From assembly GCA_037892935.1 (NCBI GenBank), contig JAYXKI010000013.1:1389186-1453185 (forward strand): DNA of 64,000 nucleotides, written 5' to 3'. The translations under genes were made by a program, and so were the position numbers. Shown here in pieces: positions 20,761 to 34,690 of the stretch (position 1 is its first letter; each line of letters opens with the position of its first letter). The stretch comes from Phlebopus portentosus. Its lineage: Eukaryota > Basidiomycota > Agaricomycetes > Boletales > Boletinellaceae. The notes under the pieces were generated by a model, which made no database searches, was not told the DNA's origin, and saw nothing but the letters and a program-made list of their open reading frames with translations.

Positions 20761-22131
20761 ATTCGAAAGCTGAACCGTGGACTTCAGAATGATAGTTCAG
20801 ATGGCATCGATAAGCCACCTGCGTCTAGGATGGTGATAGTTAAAGATCAAGTTGTGAGTACAACACGTAAAATAAGTAACATCATACACGTCAGTCTCCT
20901 CTTCTTCTCTCACTTTGCTCACTCATATCGATGGCACCCCTTATCACATACTTGTCAGCAGTTGCATTCTCAAAGTTCTTTTAATCTACTGTAACATCTG
21001 ACATCCGATTCAAAATCTACATTGACATATGCTCAGGCCTGGCAATATAAATTTGTGCATGCCCTCCCTGGGGCCCTTGTACTCTAGTTTCAAAGTAGCA
21101 ACAGTGACTGGCCATTTACTGTCATTGTCTGTGTCAACAGAGATGCTCTGAGCTGGTAAGTAGGATGTTGGTGGCCAGATCAAGGCATTCACTATCTAGA
21201 GTGCTGTTCATGCTTATAAAGAACGACGAACCTATATTCTTATATTGTGTAGCATTGGCTACTTTCAACTTTCAGGATTTTGTTCACACAGACAAGGGGA
21301 GAGGTGAGGGGCCTCAGAGGTCTGAATGAGTGATAGGAGTTGCATGAGGGCCATTGTATATTATTCAAAGACTATCCTTCTGCTACTTGGGCCTGTGAGT
21401 TACGTCTTTATCTTGGTAACTACTTTCGACTTTCCTGAGGAGGGAATACGTGATGGAACTGATTCTCTGACCTGATTTGAGAACTGAATGGCCTAGATAC
21501 ATTGGCAAGTGATGTTTTGGAGGAAGATGGTTGTGGGGTAGAAGTAGTTTCAGGCCTGTATGATAGAATTAAACATATAATGCAGTCGCACTCAGGCCTA
21601 TCCAGCTCAATGATAATTCTGTTTGAAAGCACCCATCAGCATACCTTTTTAGCAGAGAGAATCAGATTTTTTGGTGTCTGAATGCGTGAGTTATAGCAAT
21701 TGCAATGGTCTAGGAGAGAGAATTGCAAGCAGGAGAGACAACAGACTGTCTAGTTTTATTATGAATGCATGTCGAGGAGCCACAATAAGTTGAAAACAGA
21801 TGGTCACTAGGCTGGCCTGATTTATCACAGTTGAATTAGATTTTTACAGGTGATATTGGGCGAGTTATGATTTTTGCATTCAGTGAAGGACAAGGGCAAG
21901 AACTCAGTCTTTCGATGTTATCTGTTTTGTTCTGCTGCACAGATGCAACAAAACTCAGATATTTTTACATGTACAGACGTGCAATTTCATGTAGTTTTTT
22001 TACATGGCAATATCAGATTTTTTTGTGCTATATTGACAGAGAAATCGACCATTTATTTTGTTCTTTTTTGTTCATTCAGGGCACACCACGCGTCAAAAAA
22101 CACACGTGATTACCCCAAATCTCAGGTTTTT
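19836..22131 (-). mobile_element. Degenerate Tc1-like element, copy B, cut by gypsy
   Basis: Inverted, highly similar copy of 7313 to about 9620. Homology ends on the right at about 22131 and on the left exactly at the gypsy LTR (19835/19836), inside the transposase exon that encodes the second Asp. The missing 3' part of this copy does not appear on the far side of the gypsy cluster. Confidence 0.65.
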
Positions 22132-22857
22132 GGTGTAGAAGTTTGAAAGCTCTAGGTCTGCTATACCCCCTTACTGCACTGCAATCAACCTATGCTGTGC
22201 ACATGATGTAAACCGTGGTGAACCGCGTCTGTGCAACGTCGAAAATTTGAATAAACACCCATTTTCGCTGTAAATCTGCACAATACCCGCTCATTAAGTG
22301 CTCAAAAAATAGGCACGGTCCTCAAGAGCAGAAATATGTAAAACGTGGAGCTAACTAAACATGTGTAAGTGGAAGGAGGTCAAACAATTGCAGCCAGTTT
22401 GTTCTCTCACTTCCACTGAGATTCAAAAATTATGGTTCATCTACATCAGCTTGTAATTTTTTTTCCTGTATCCTCAAATTAAGTATATGACTATACCGAC
22501 AACTCCTGCAAGTTTGAAGCAAATCTGTACGGTATTCGTGGTGTGGCGGCGAGGTTTGTGCTCCACTTCGATCCATTTCCACCTTTCTCTTCTTACAGTA
22601 GAGCTTGCAGCACGGACAGCCAGACCGCAAAAATTATGATTCTTTTTTCATGAAATCGGACCACCTAAAGCCATCTTTGCTGTAAGTTTCTTGTCCATCT
22701 GCTCTGTGCCTCGACTGCTACGCTCAAATTTCTGTGCGTACTACCAACACCTGTGAGCACGTGTGCACGTAAGCACCTTGGCGTGGCACATATATACGAT
22801 AAAGATTACGAACACTTTCAGACACATTCATTTCTCCTCCTCTCATGTTGTTCCGCA
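22132..22857. other. Intergenic, no gene seen
   Basis: AT-rich DNA between two Tc1 relics. Only short open frames without recognisable content. Faint similarity of 22290-22370 (reverse strand) to about 7100-7180 suggests the A/B repeat may once have extended further, but it is too weak to define. Confidence 0.4.
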
Positions 22858-23842
22858 ATGGTTTCAGGCAAGGCTCTCACCAACAACTCCAGATGCATCA
22901 TATTCAGACTGTACCAATCGCGGCTCTTCACTGTACATGACATGGCCAGGATAATAGTTGTGCATCGAGCAACGATCCACCGGACGGTTGCTCGATACAA
23001 GTGCACGAACAGGAAGGCGCGAGGACTGGGAGACCAAGGAAGCATGATTATTCGGATACATAGGCGAGTGTTCTTTTGGGTCGTAGTGACTTGCTATGGC
23101 TGAATGAACTGTAGTGTCTCCTGAGCATGATAGAGCATCGCGAAGATTAGTTCCTAGACGAGACGAGGGAGTTGGAAAGGGTAACCGGCAAGACTGTTTC
23201 TACACCACAGTGTAGGGATCTTTGTAACGGTCTGGGTTCACCTTGAAGACGGTACGATGATGTTTATGGCTTCGCGTTAGAGAACTTACTCTGCTCAAGA
23301 TCTCCAAGTGGTGCTTGAACATAGTGGGTCCGCTCGGATAAGGTACAGATTGAGGATGAGGCGGTACAGCTTGTCTTAATCGACGAGAATGCGTGCGACC
23401 GGCGTACCTTCTTGAGGGAAAAAGCATAGGCTTTGCAAGGTCGTCAGGTGCGTCGGAAAGCGATCTTTGCGTGGGGGAAAAGGTGCGATGATTACCTTTA
23501 TGACTGCGAATCTGACTGCTTGCTTCTGCTAGGTATTCGATCTTGCCTGCGATCACTGCGACTGGCACGCTTGACTGTACAATACTGGAAGGATCCTTCA
23601 ATGCCGCCCCCTTTACCGCATTCATCAGGAATCTCTTGGACCACATACAATCTTGGTCGGCTCTAAACTCTGTCGTAGTAATGGACAACTGCACAATCCA
23701 CAAGTCACCGGAAGTCCGCGAACTCCGTTGAGTCAAGGTCCGTCTATTTTGACCTGTCGTGCTGCGGCGCGGGGCTCTTATTGATTTGACTCCATACAAG
23801 GGCATGAAGCTGGAATTTCGCCCTGCGTATTCTCCACGAGAT
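22858..23842 (+). pseudogene. Tc1/mariner transposase pseudogene, third lineage
   Basis: Starts MVSGKALTNNSR with a helix-turn-helix region (VHRATIHRTVARYKC). A first-Asp exon near 23375-23480 reads VLIDENACDRRTFLREKA followed by a TAG where a Trp is expected. The second-Asp exon (SVVVMDNCTIHKSPEV) is near 23680. The last exon begins GMKLEFRPAYSPR but then runs into a stop and the catalytic Glu is missing. It is closer to the intact gene at 2981 than to copies A/B. Inactive. Confidence 0.75.
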
Positions 23843-24049
23843 TAATACTGTGACGTCAAAGTCTAATGCCACTTTTTCTAACACTGACCGATATTAGTTT
23901 TACCGACACATTTTCCAACTGGAAAAAATTTCAGGCTATAACCTTCATAGTAGACTATCTGATTATTCATGGATTTTTTCTGGTATTGTGAGGCAGACAA
24001 GTACATTTGTATTGGGTATTCAAAGGGCCGGTAAATGCCCGTACATCAG

Positions 24050-26682
24050 TCACAATTGCCACGAAAACAAGCATTGCTTCTGATTGTAATAACTACCATA
24101 CCTTGCACAGAGGAAGTACGACACAGATCTGGCCCTGTAACGGTAAAGCGGAAAATGCCCTACGACAGCGCCGACATCAACGATATCATGCTGGGAAACG
24201 ATAGTATGAAAGATCTTTAAAGTGGTATTTTCATAATGACTAAAATGGTCTGCGTTGAACGGGACAGGATGAAGACGGCCTACGACAAACTTCGGTTCGT
24301 CTCCGCCAACGATGTACCGAATGAAGCCCGGCATCACCGTATCTATCCCATCTGGACGAAAAATTACCTGGCTGTTCCCGGTATTCCAACAACAAATCGC
24401 ATATTCAGTGCCATTGCTTTTGTAACTGTCTTGGAGTATGTCTTTGTTGTCTTGAATGAATAGTTTAATCGTAGGATCTTCGATATCCGGCAGTGAAAAA
24501 TCGTCAAACTTCGTGCGATAATCCGAGTCCGGCTGTTGCGAAGTTGACGCGGATTCCTTGACGTATGCCCCGTGAATAACTTCTACGCATGACTGTAAGT
24601 ACGGGGGACAATCGTCTCGTGAAAGCCACATTTTGAGCCGAGACATGGCGAGGAATGAAGTGAGAATCGTACTTCCGCTCTGGTCTACGAAACAATTAGG
24701 ACACCAATATAGAAGACAAACAATATGAACTGGCCTAACTGATTGTTTCTCGAAAGGTTCTTGAGTGAGTAGATTAGATTCTTGAACGGAATCATCGACC
24801 ACGAACGAACGGATCCAAACCCTTGCAGAAAGTCGGTTATGTGCGTTGATAAATGCATATTCGGTTCTAACTCAGCGCCCGGATGTACCAAGCACACATC
24901 GCGTATGTAAGAATCAAGGTGACGCTCGTATGCGTAGATTTCATTTTCACTAGTCGTCTCCCTGAATAAAACCGTGACCGCTTGTGACAGCTGCATTGTG
25001 TGATCCATAATAATTTTGAAGCGCACGCGGTATGCATCGTCTTGCAACTCATCGCCGAAGTAGTACAACGTAAAAGCCAGTGGCAGGAAGATCGTAGTGA
25101 GGGTTCTCCACTCATCCGCGTCCATCTTCCCTGCGAAGGGAGAGTCACAGTTGCGCGGAACAGAACATACCCAAGTTGGTATCGTCGTATTCTTTACTAC
25201 ATGTTGAAGGTACTGTCCGAATTTTGCCAACCGAGTGTTTGCGGCGCTCGACTCCAAGGGATGATCTGTCAAAGGAAAGATTTTCGCGAGATGATTCTGC
25301 ACCACCCCAAGCAACAAACACTGCATTACGTTGATCACATGCTGCTTTGTTTGGTGCCAATACGGAAGCCTCGACAGCTCCGACCACTGTGGACCACAGT
25401 CTCTCGCATCTATGAAAGGCCCTGCTCTGGTCTGTGCTTCACGCCGTGCTCTCGCTTGCTCTTGAGAAGCTGTGGGACAATATGAGCAGATGAAGTCGCG
25501 CCCTGATATCCTCGTTGCCTGCATCTCGTCAGGGAGATCACAGACGACCAAAGCAATCGCTGCACGCGCTATTCGTCCTTCCGGTGAAGACGCTGTTCGC
25601 GAGAAACGCACTCCCTCGTTCCACAGGATGAGAAGCTCATCGACAAGCGGGGACAGGTAACGATCGATATCCGAGCGCAACTTTAGATTTGGAGTGATGC
25701 CGACTAGAAACATATTCTCGGTCCTATACCTAATAGCCTCAGGCAAATTTAGGCAAGCCAATGCAATGAAGCAGTAAGAGACACCGTCCATTTCAGCTCG
25801 CACGGCATCGACGTCAAAAGAGCCGATACACAAAGAGAAAGCAAGCCGTAATTCTTCACCTCTATCAATGAATAGCTTCTCAGGCCGATGGCTCCTAAAG
25901 GACTTCAGGAACTTGGCCTGAAAGGGGTCCCGAAAATCCGACGAGCTTTCTTGGACCGATTTTAATAAATTGTCGCATGCATTGTTGATGAATGCTTCGG
26001 TTGAATGTCGCGAGACTAGATTTCCAATGAAGTCCAGGACAGAGTTGTAAATGAACGTCTTCAGAGGCTTATTGTTGTCATCCGTGAGCGGTTCGTTGCA
26101 GATTGCGCCGAAAACAGTTGTAGGTCGGGAACATTTCTTCGGGTAAACGGAGACGCCGGCTTCTGTCGAATAAGAAATGTCTGCAGATCTGCGCAGCGCA
26201 TAGCATCTTGGACAAATGGCGCATAAGGTCGAGCCGCGATTCAGGCAATACATGGATCGAAGTGTCGCTGGATCATCTGGTATGCTGGACGTTATTGCCC
26301 TGACCACGTCCTCGGACTCTGTTCTCTTCATCGTCGTTTCCACCAAATGCTTTAGAAGTTTCAATAACGCTGAGGAGTCGTCTTGACTTAGCGAAAAGGA
26401 AACGGAGGAGAATAAAGATATAAGAACGACGTTCTGCACCACTGCAGGTTCAGTCTCAAGAGGCCAACTAAAGTGATGACCTGATACTTTAAATGAGAAT
26501 TCGCAATGAACACAGGAAATCATCCACAAACTGTTGTCATATTCGTAGGGCCATTGTCTAAGCTTCACTCCAGTCCCGATGGCGCCCTGTCCTCTGCCAT
26601 ATGACGAACCACCCTCGTTCAGCAGAAGGAAACGTCCGAGATTCTCGACCAGATGCGCGACTGGATCCACGTCAACGTCCAT
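24050..26682 (-). pseudogene. Tnp2-like (CACTA/Plavaka-type) transposase
   Basis: A 665-residue open frame (26682-24685) is followed by a 3' part in another frame (to 24050), reached through an unresolved intron or a frameshift. N-terminal cysteine pairs (LCAICPRCYALR, then YPKKC and AICNEPL) fit the zinc-binding start of this family. The core has the typical order: an LNLPEAIRYRTENMFL-like block, SPLVDELLILWNEGV, a WSELSRLPYWH block, then a QCLLLGVVQNH segment. In relatives this last segment begins D-x-M-H; here it reads NVMQ, so a key acidic residue seems lost. The family excises DNA with short inverted ends. The left end of the element is not defined; the 5' side abuts the TGTGTAG-rich block and the HSP70/RPB1 chimera. 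Confidence 0.65.
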
Positions 26683-26699
26683 AAACGAAAACTACCAAC

Positions 26700-27103
26700 C
26701 GACCGGAACCCCACGTGTACGTGTCGTCCGCGCATCGAGCACGTGTTACACTCACTGCACATTAAGAAATATATCACATGTCCGTGTAGATTTGGGTAGG
26801 TCACATAACCCGTGACCACACTAGCTTTGTATGTCATCTACACGAGATCCGTGTTAAATTGCGAATGTATAACCAGCACTGGTTTAGCACAGACCGTCTA
26901 GATGAAATAGGCAGCACATACATGTAGATATGCATACATGACCTACATTTTCATGTGTAGGCCTGCAAACATTTACTCTCTACTTTGCTGCCTCGGCATT
27001 TAGAAATTTTGTTTTTTTCCGTTTCAGACCATTTTTGATTAGAAATTATCAAAATACATGTGAACTCAGTAAGGACTTTAGACATGGCTCAAGTTAGATA
27101 CAT
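26700..27103. repeat. Block with dispersed TGTGTAG/CTACAC-type motifs
   Basis: Non-coding. Short motifs recur in both orientations: GTGTAGATTTG, CATCTACACGAG, ACATGTAGATATG, ATGTGTAGGCC, plus CACGTG-containing stretches near 26715-26750. Similar motifs lie on the far side of the HSP70/RPB1 copies (28740-29006; 60490-60570; 62790-63066). They resemble subterminal repeats of DNA transposons. Role inferred. Confidence 0.4.
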
Positions 27104-28595
<1,492 letters not shown>

Positions 28596-29162
28596 TCATG
28601 AATGAGGTGGATGAAGCAGGGACGGAGATGATTTGTAGGTGCTGGGGGTGGATAGAGTGGCATGACAGTACTAGTGGTGGCAAGAGACAAAGAGGACGAC
28701 ACGTCAAAATGCATCTAAGTTCGTCTGACACTCGTCACTCGCACGCGTAGAGATCTGTGTAGATTCTGTGTAGATTTACATAGTTCGATTATACAAATCT
28801 AGTCTAGTTCTTATATATCAACTCTCAAAATCTAATCAAGCACCACGTCAGCTAGACAAAACTATACAGACTTTTGTGTTGCGTGATCTACACAGAAATG
28901 CGTATATCTGTGTTCCTAATGTATCTTGTTCTACACAAATTTTCTGTGTGATGTGAGACAGATTTTTGCGTAGATTTTTTTATCTTAGGTACGTACGGCT
29001 ACACAGGTATGTGTTAGGGACCTCCAATATGCAGTGACTACAGGCCCACGCAAGGGTGCGAGAAGCAAGAATGCAATTGCAAGATGCAGAAATCAGACGT
29101 GGGAACGTAGGGTGACGGGCTGACACAGTCACGTGTCGGTCTGTTCCCCGACCTTAACGCGT

Positions 29163-30312
29163 TCTCTCCTCCATGAATCGCGGAAGGCCATTGTCGTGCG
29201 ATGCTTGGACTGTCGAAACGAGGCTTTACGATTCGGCGCATGGCAGGATTGACGAGCATCTGGAAATCTACGATCAGCGATGTGATCGATCGTCACCGTC
29301 GAGGTGATCGAGTCTCCCAGACGTGGTCGGCTGAGAGTCCTAGACTAGAATATATAGAAACAAGGGCAAGTACTCATCGCTTTGCATTTACGTACCGCTC
29401 AGTATTTCGTCAGTTTCTTCTCAGTTCATAAGATCGACGTTGTGATCTTTATCTTGCTGAGCTCAAGGATCTGCTCTGGGACATCCAAGCGAAGAAGGCA
29501 TCGATAGCCACAATCGAAATGACATTAAAACGGGCTGGTTCCCCTTTTGAAACTGGTAGGCTCAGAGAGCTCGTTTTGATCGTTGCCCGAGTTCCGATCC
29601 TTCCTTGCATCTGTGATAGATCACTAAGCAAGCATTTGAGCATAACGAGGCCAAGAGACATAAGTAAGCGACTCATGATGAGCTCGCGGTACATGGCAGA
29701 GCAACTGGTATCTGTCGATGAAAGCGCGTGTGATAGACGGACCTACTTGCGAAACAAGGCATGGGCTTTACATGACCATCAAGCCATTCGCAAACAAGTG
29801 TTCCTTAGGAGCAAACGGTTTGTCTAGTTTGGGACTTGCAGATTTCATCTCAGCCAGCTCATCAGATATTCCTTTCTTCCAGCTATTTCATTGGACGGCA
29901 TCTTACATTGCACAATTGTGGAAGGCTCTTCCAATGCAGCATTGTTTTACGACTTCATTTCTGGACTGTTGGACCGTATGCAATCATGGCCAGGACCGAA
30001 TTCCGCGATGGTCATAGACAATTGTGCAATTCACAAAGGGGGAGAAATTCGCGAGCTTATCAAATACGTTTCCTGCCAATATCGCTCCTCTTTTCACTCT
30101 CTGATGGCCTCAGGGGAATGAGAATCGAATTCCTTCCAGCCTACTCCCCAGACTTCAATCCAATTGAGCTCGCATTCTCACAGCTTCGGAATGTCCGTTT
30201 GGAAGATGAGATAGACGAGTTTGTGGTGTTCCGGCGTATATACGGGGAGATTATGTCAATTAGCTTGGCCGACTGTCGTTCCCTCTTCAGGCATTGTGGC
30301 TACATCCGATAA
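29163..30312 (+). pseudogene. Tc1/mariner transposase pseudogene, near full length
   Basis: Close relative of the gene at 2981. Exon 1 is frameshifted (SRKAIVV in one frame, MLGLSKRGFTIRRMAG in another). Exon 2 has AELKDLLWD and IEMTLKRAGSPFE. The first Asp is in SVDESACDRRTYLRNKAWAL (about 29710), the second in MVIDNCAIHKGGEIREL (about 30005) and the Glu in YSPDFNPIELAFSQL (about 30160). The junction between the last two exons is off by one base. All three catalytic residues survive but no single reading frame does. It ends 42 bp before the stop of a minus-strand SAM-like gene fragment, the same tail-to-tail layout as at 2764/2981. Confidence 0.8.
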
Positions 30313-30354
30313 TAATTTGTATTGCAATGCGAAGCAGGCGCAAACAACTAGTTT

Positions 30355-30700
30355 TTATATACAGACAAGGACTTTATAACGGAGTTGAACCCGTACTTTC
30401 ATGCACATGTACGTCGACGAACTAAACCCACTTTTTGCCCTCACTAATGTCCACTTCTCTCGGGCAGCGTAACGGATTCGGTTGATAAGTCCAACAGAGA
30501 GTTCTGTCGTTGCCTGTCCAAGGTTTTCCCAATCGTCTGATTTAAGTGCTGCAACATCGCCAAGCCTTATAATGTCATTGTGCTCGAAAAGCGAGACGAG
30601 CGACAAATAATCTACTGGGTCACGACCTCTTTCAAGATCATTGGGCAAAGATCGAAGACAGTTTGATGCGATTGGGAAGTTCCTTACCGTGCGAGGTCTC
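30355..30700 (-). pseudogene. SAM-like domain fragment, paralogue of the 703-2764 gene
   Basis: The minus strand encodes NLERGRD-type sequence (NDLERGRDPVDYLSLV, then IIRLGDVAALKSDD and SVGLINRIRYAAREKW). It lines up with the C-terminal domain of the gene ending at 2764 (DDLERGRDNHEYRKLA, TRIDDIARMNADK, TIGLVNCIHDYA). Only this last exon is present. Upstream the frame stays open, but the DNA there is the antisense of the MLP1 fragment, so the N-terminal part has been replaced. The SAM-like label is from pattern only. Confidence 0.6.
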
Positions 30701-30779
30701 TTCAGAGGGAGGATAGTTTCGGATCGTCGGAGATCTGTTCCTGTGAGTGCAGCGGGTGTACCGGACGCAACGGGCGTTG

Positions 30780-33700
30780 TCGGCGGCGTAGTTCCTGGCG
30801 CATCGGAAGCTAGTTGGAACCAGCAGCTAGAAGTTCTTAACAAGGAGATTGCAGATCTCACAGCTCGGTAAGCATAGCTTTCTGCTCACTTCCTCATAGA
30901 CCTCTAAGCAAGAATATAGTTGCAAAGACCTCACGGCTCAAAATAGCCTGCTTCACTGGCACCTGGATTCTGTCGGCCCACAGGCCTCTCATATACGTCA
31001 AACTGCGGATTCAAACATGAACGTGTCAGAGTCAGGTAATGAAGATGATGTGAATGGTCGTGTGGCGGAGCTGCGTTCCGTGGTCGCCTATCTGCACAAG
31101 GAGAAGGAAATTGCTTTATCCAAGCAGGAGAATGCACCGTCTCAGGCAGGTTCTCGAGGAAACAAGGACGGCACCATGAAATGTATGTCCACACCGTTCT
31201 GCTTATCCTTACTATGCATTCTAACTCATTCAAGAGGAGCGCGAAGAAGTAGCGGAGGCTATCAGTAATTCAGCTGAGCATTTCGAATTGCTGGAGAGAA
31301 TAAACGAGCTCAACATTCTCCGTGAAAGCGTCGTCACACTTCGTGCAGAGAGTGAAGCGCAAGCTCTGAGACGGCGCTCGATTGTCCCCCCGTCAGAACT
31401 GAACCCGCTTAAAGAGAAAAAGGAGACGCACCGACCTGAGCTTGATGCAAAAAACGCTCAGATTAAACGGCTTGACGATGCGAACGGTCAATGGAAGGAA
31501 CGAAATGCTCAGCCTCTTACGAAGGCAAGTTAACTGATCCGCATTATAGTATCTATACTTGACGGCTTATCGACAACGATTAGCACGATCGTACTGACTC
31601 AGACGGCGTCCAGGCTCTCAAGGACGAGATTGAAGACTTACAGATCGGTTGTCGAAGAGGATGCATATACCAAACTGGCATGTTTTGCACACTCTCGAAA
31701 AAGACGCATCGCTGACCAGTCGATCTTACAGTTTGAAGTCACGCAGGCCACACTCGCCGATTTCCGAAAGATATGCCCGTCTAATCACGCAACCGACTTG
31801 GGCAACGGAATCAACAGATCTCCAAGTTGAACGAGACTGTCTCTGAGGTGCGAAAGCAAGTCAAGGACCTGTCCGACGAAAAGGCGCCTCGCCAGTCTGG
31901 TCGCAGTGGTAGTATCATCGGATTCAAATGCCGGGATGGGGTCGTTGAAGACTCAACTGGCGGTTGCAGTCCCAGCCAGGAGAGAGAGAGCTCGGCGAAG
32001 TTACTAACCGATGAGATGAGCAAAGCGAAGAAGGTTGCAGCTGACCATGAGGCTCCTTTGGTGAGTGTGCTGAGTTTCGACTGCTAGCAATATTCCCTAA
32101 AATTTTGTCGAGTCAGCTCTCCGCGGGGAGAGGGACAGCTTGCTCGCGGAGAAAAAGCTTCTGGACAAAGTGGCGTTGTTCCAGTGGTTGAAGGTACCGA
32201 TGTCGCCCAAGTTCGACAGCTTGAAGCTGAGAAGGCGAAGCTTTCAAGGGCCCGAGACGACGCTCTCGCAGGTGCGAGGGACGCGGAAGAGCGTGTACTC
32301 TCAACAGAGCGACCGAACGTGGTACGGTGGAGTCTGCGACGGCCTTCCTTCTTTTCCGATTCCCATTAGCCTCCACCGTTGCCAACGTCGCTTGTCGCTC
32401 GTCGCCCGTCGCCCATTGCTCCTTACTTCTAACGTCTGCCTTCATGCGGATGATGCGCATCTGCTCGCTCAACACCGCCTCCCTCGGCTTCCTTTACAAT
32501 CGGATCTTTATTTCAAGATATTGGTGCGGACGCATTGTCCAAATTCTTCCCTGCCCTCAACCATGTTAGTTGTGCAGCACTTCATTGAACGTGTCTCCGG
32601 ATAGCTTGTTCAGTTCTAATATAATCATTTCAACGATCAGCAGCATGCAGGAGAAGTTCACCGAGGTTTACTCTGAATACGTTAGGATGCAATGCGAATT
32701 GGTCAAGAAATGGTATTCGTATTCTTGCTGGAGTTATTGCTGCATTTGAAGAAGAAGTATGTTGACTCCCTTTTTACATTGATCACTGGCATTAATTTCA
32801 ATTTGGGTCCCAGTTATCGGGAAGCAAGAGATCGAGCGACCTACAGCAAGTCCAGTTTGCGACTCAGGTCTCTCGAGCACTCACAAACAGCGGCGTTTCT
32901 CTGGTAAAGCTTCAAAACGCGAAGAATGACGAAGAGAACCTGAAGCGAGAGAACGTTCTATAGAGCTGGCAGCTTGACGATACTCGCAAATCAAAGGTCT
33001 CCTCAAGGAACTGGATCGATTACAGGACGCGCCGCTGCCTTCAGATGAAGGTTTACAGATTAGTTGACAGTAAACGAACATGGCTCTATTGGGTTAGGTC
33101 CGCGAGATTTCGGCAAGAATGGAAAATTCTGAACAGAAGTACAAGGCACGAATGGAGGACGATCAGAATAGGTTATCCGCGAGGTGCACGAAACAATCAC
33201 AGCGTTCTGAAGATGTCTTCTACGTTACTATCCATCATGGCACGCGGAGTATTCGTCGAAGGCCCGATAACCTCTCATGAAGGCCGATATAAGTCGAACG
33301 CACTCACTTACGAGAACGGGCCGATGAGCTTGTCAAGTAGGCACAAATGAATCGAGAAAGATTACCGTTTATGAGCGAGGTACGTCCTCGAACACTATCA
33401 CGACTGGTGCCATATCACAATCAACTGACGAAGACGGCTCGGAGCAGGACTTCAAGGCTGAACTTGCCGAGCCTCGGTGAGCTTGACCGTATTTATTAGT
33501 GTTCGCTGATCACTGTCTTCCACGGCATGACGCAGAGCTGCACCCAAGTCTGCCGGAGGTGATCTCGCCATGTGCAGCAATTCCAGGAAATTAGTCAAGC
33601 CAGTGAAACTGCTTTTCAAGCACTGCCCGCCGCGCATGACGGGTATAGGGTATCGGTCGAGGCCCAGATCACTAAAGTTGAGGTACGGGAAGCTCATTTG

Positions 33701-33990
33701 CCCTCTGCATCATATATGTATATTCATTATTTCTAAGGTGAACGGAAGGGGCTTGAGGAGAAAAATGTCTTCTCTGCAGGATGATATCGCTCGACTTGCC
33801 GAGAAGAGCGGTGAGCTTCAACGGCCGCTCGAAGAGTATGTGATCATGCACTCAGGACAAGAAGATGCTGGAAGACATTTGTTGGTATCGCCAATGCCGA
33901 GAGGAGCTCTCTCAGTGATCGGGCGTCTCCTGAGAACAAGGTGCCGGAACAGACGGAACGGGCCAAGGCAGGTCTTCCTAAGATTTCAGG
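30780..33990 (+). pseudogene. MLP1: TPR/MLP1 nuclear-pore basket protein, decayed
   Basis: Coiled-coil exons in shifting frames follow the order of the TPR/MLP1 family: ASWNQQLEVLNKEIADLTAR (30806-30868), an intron, NSLLHWHLDSVG, then RVAELRSVVAYLHKEKEIAL (about 31060), ELLERINELNILRES (about 31295), WKERNAQ (about 31495), DGVQALKDEIEDLQ (about 31605), ERDSLLAEKKLLDKV (about 32130), EAEKAKLSRARDDAL, EKFTEVYSEYVRMQ (about 32655) and a late coiled coil near 33770. The family forms filaments of the nuclear basket and helps mRNA export and heterochromatin exclusion at pores. Introns are kept; frameshifts and stops are numerous. The start and end of the parent gene are missing. Confidence 0.78.
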
Positions 33991-34009
33991 GGTAGGGCTG
34001 GACTTACCC

Positions 34010-34690
34010 ACTATATAAGACTGCCGAAGAGGAGTATTCTCGCAAAACCGTCGCTCATACCGGGTCGCTCAAGGTCGTGGACTGTCTCAAGGAGCTCAGA
34101 AAGGTGTGGGTCTCGTTACATGAGAAGATGATCCAGGCTGCGACTGCTCAGGCCAAGTCGACTGCATCGGAAAATAATTGGAACCAGCAGCGAGAAGTCT
34201 TCTACAAGGAGATCGTGGATCTCAGAGCTCGGTAAGCACTGTCGTTCTACGCTCCTCCTCGTACCTTCCTTGAGCAAGAGTCATGTTGCAAGGACCTCGC
34301 GGCACATAATGGCCCACCTCACCAGCGCCCGGAGTCCGTCAGCTCACAGGCCTCTCGCGTACGTCAAGCAGCGGATTCAAAGCGAACGTGTCGGCGTCGG
34401 GTGGCCCTATGACGGAGATGCGGTGTGTGCTGTCCTACCTACGCAAGGAGAAGGACATTGTTGACTTCAAGTAGAACTCTCCGGAAAGGGGAATACACGA
34501 CAAAGGCCCATAGATTGATAATCTCGACGAGTCTCTTGAGGAAGAACGGCACTCTTAGATGTACGCCAGTAACGTTTTGCTTATCCTTATCATAAATTTA
34601 TTCTGCCTTATTCTTCAACGCAAATCATAAGAAGAAAAGGCCACGAAATTCCTAAAATTCCCCATTGATTCTTCAGAATATTAAAAGCCA
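34010..34690 (+). pseudogene. MLP1: Second MLP1/TPR fragment overlapping the same protein region
   Basis: Reads AEEEYSRKTVAHTGSLKVVD, then NNWNQQREVFYKEIVDL (about 34175-34230), then an intron and DLAAHNGPPHQRPESVSSQA (about 34290), then SYLRKEKDIVDFK (about 34430), before stops. It overlaps the region encoded at 30780-31190, including intron sequence (TTTTGCTTATCCTTATCA versus TTCTGCTTATCCTTACTA). So a piece of MLP1 was duplicated here in direct order and has decayed independently. Confidence 0.7.

Noticed and set aside
23200..23805. 201-codon minus-strand open frame
   Set aside because: It is antisense to Tc1 transposase exons carrying the catalytic Asp motifs on the plus strand.
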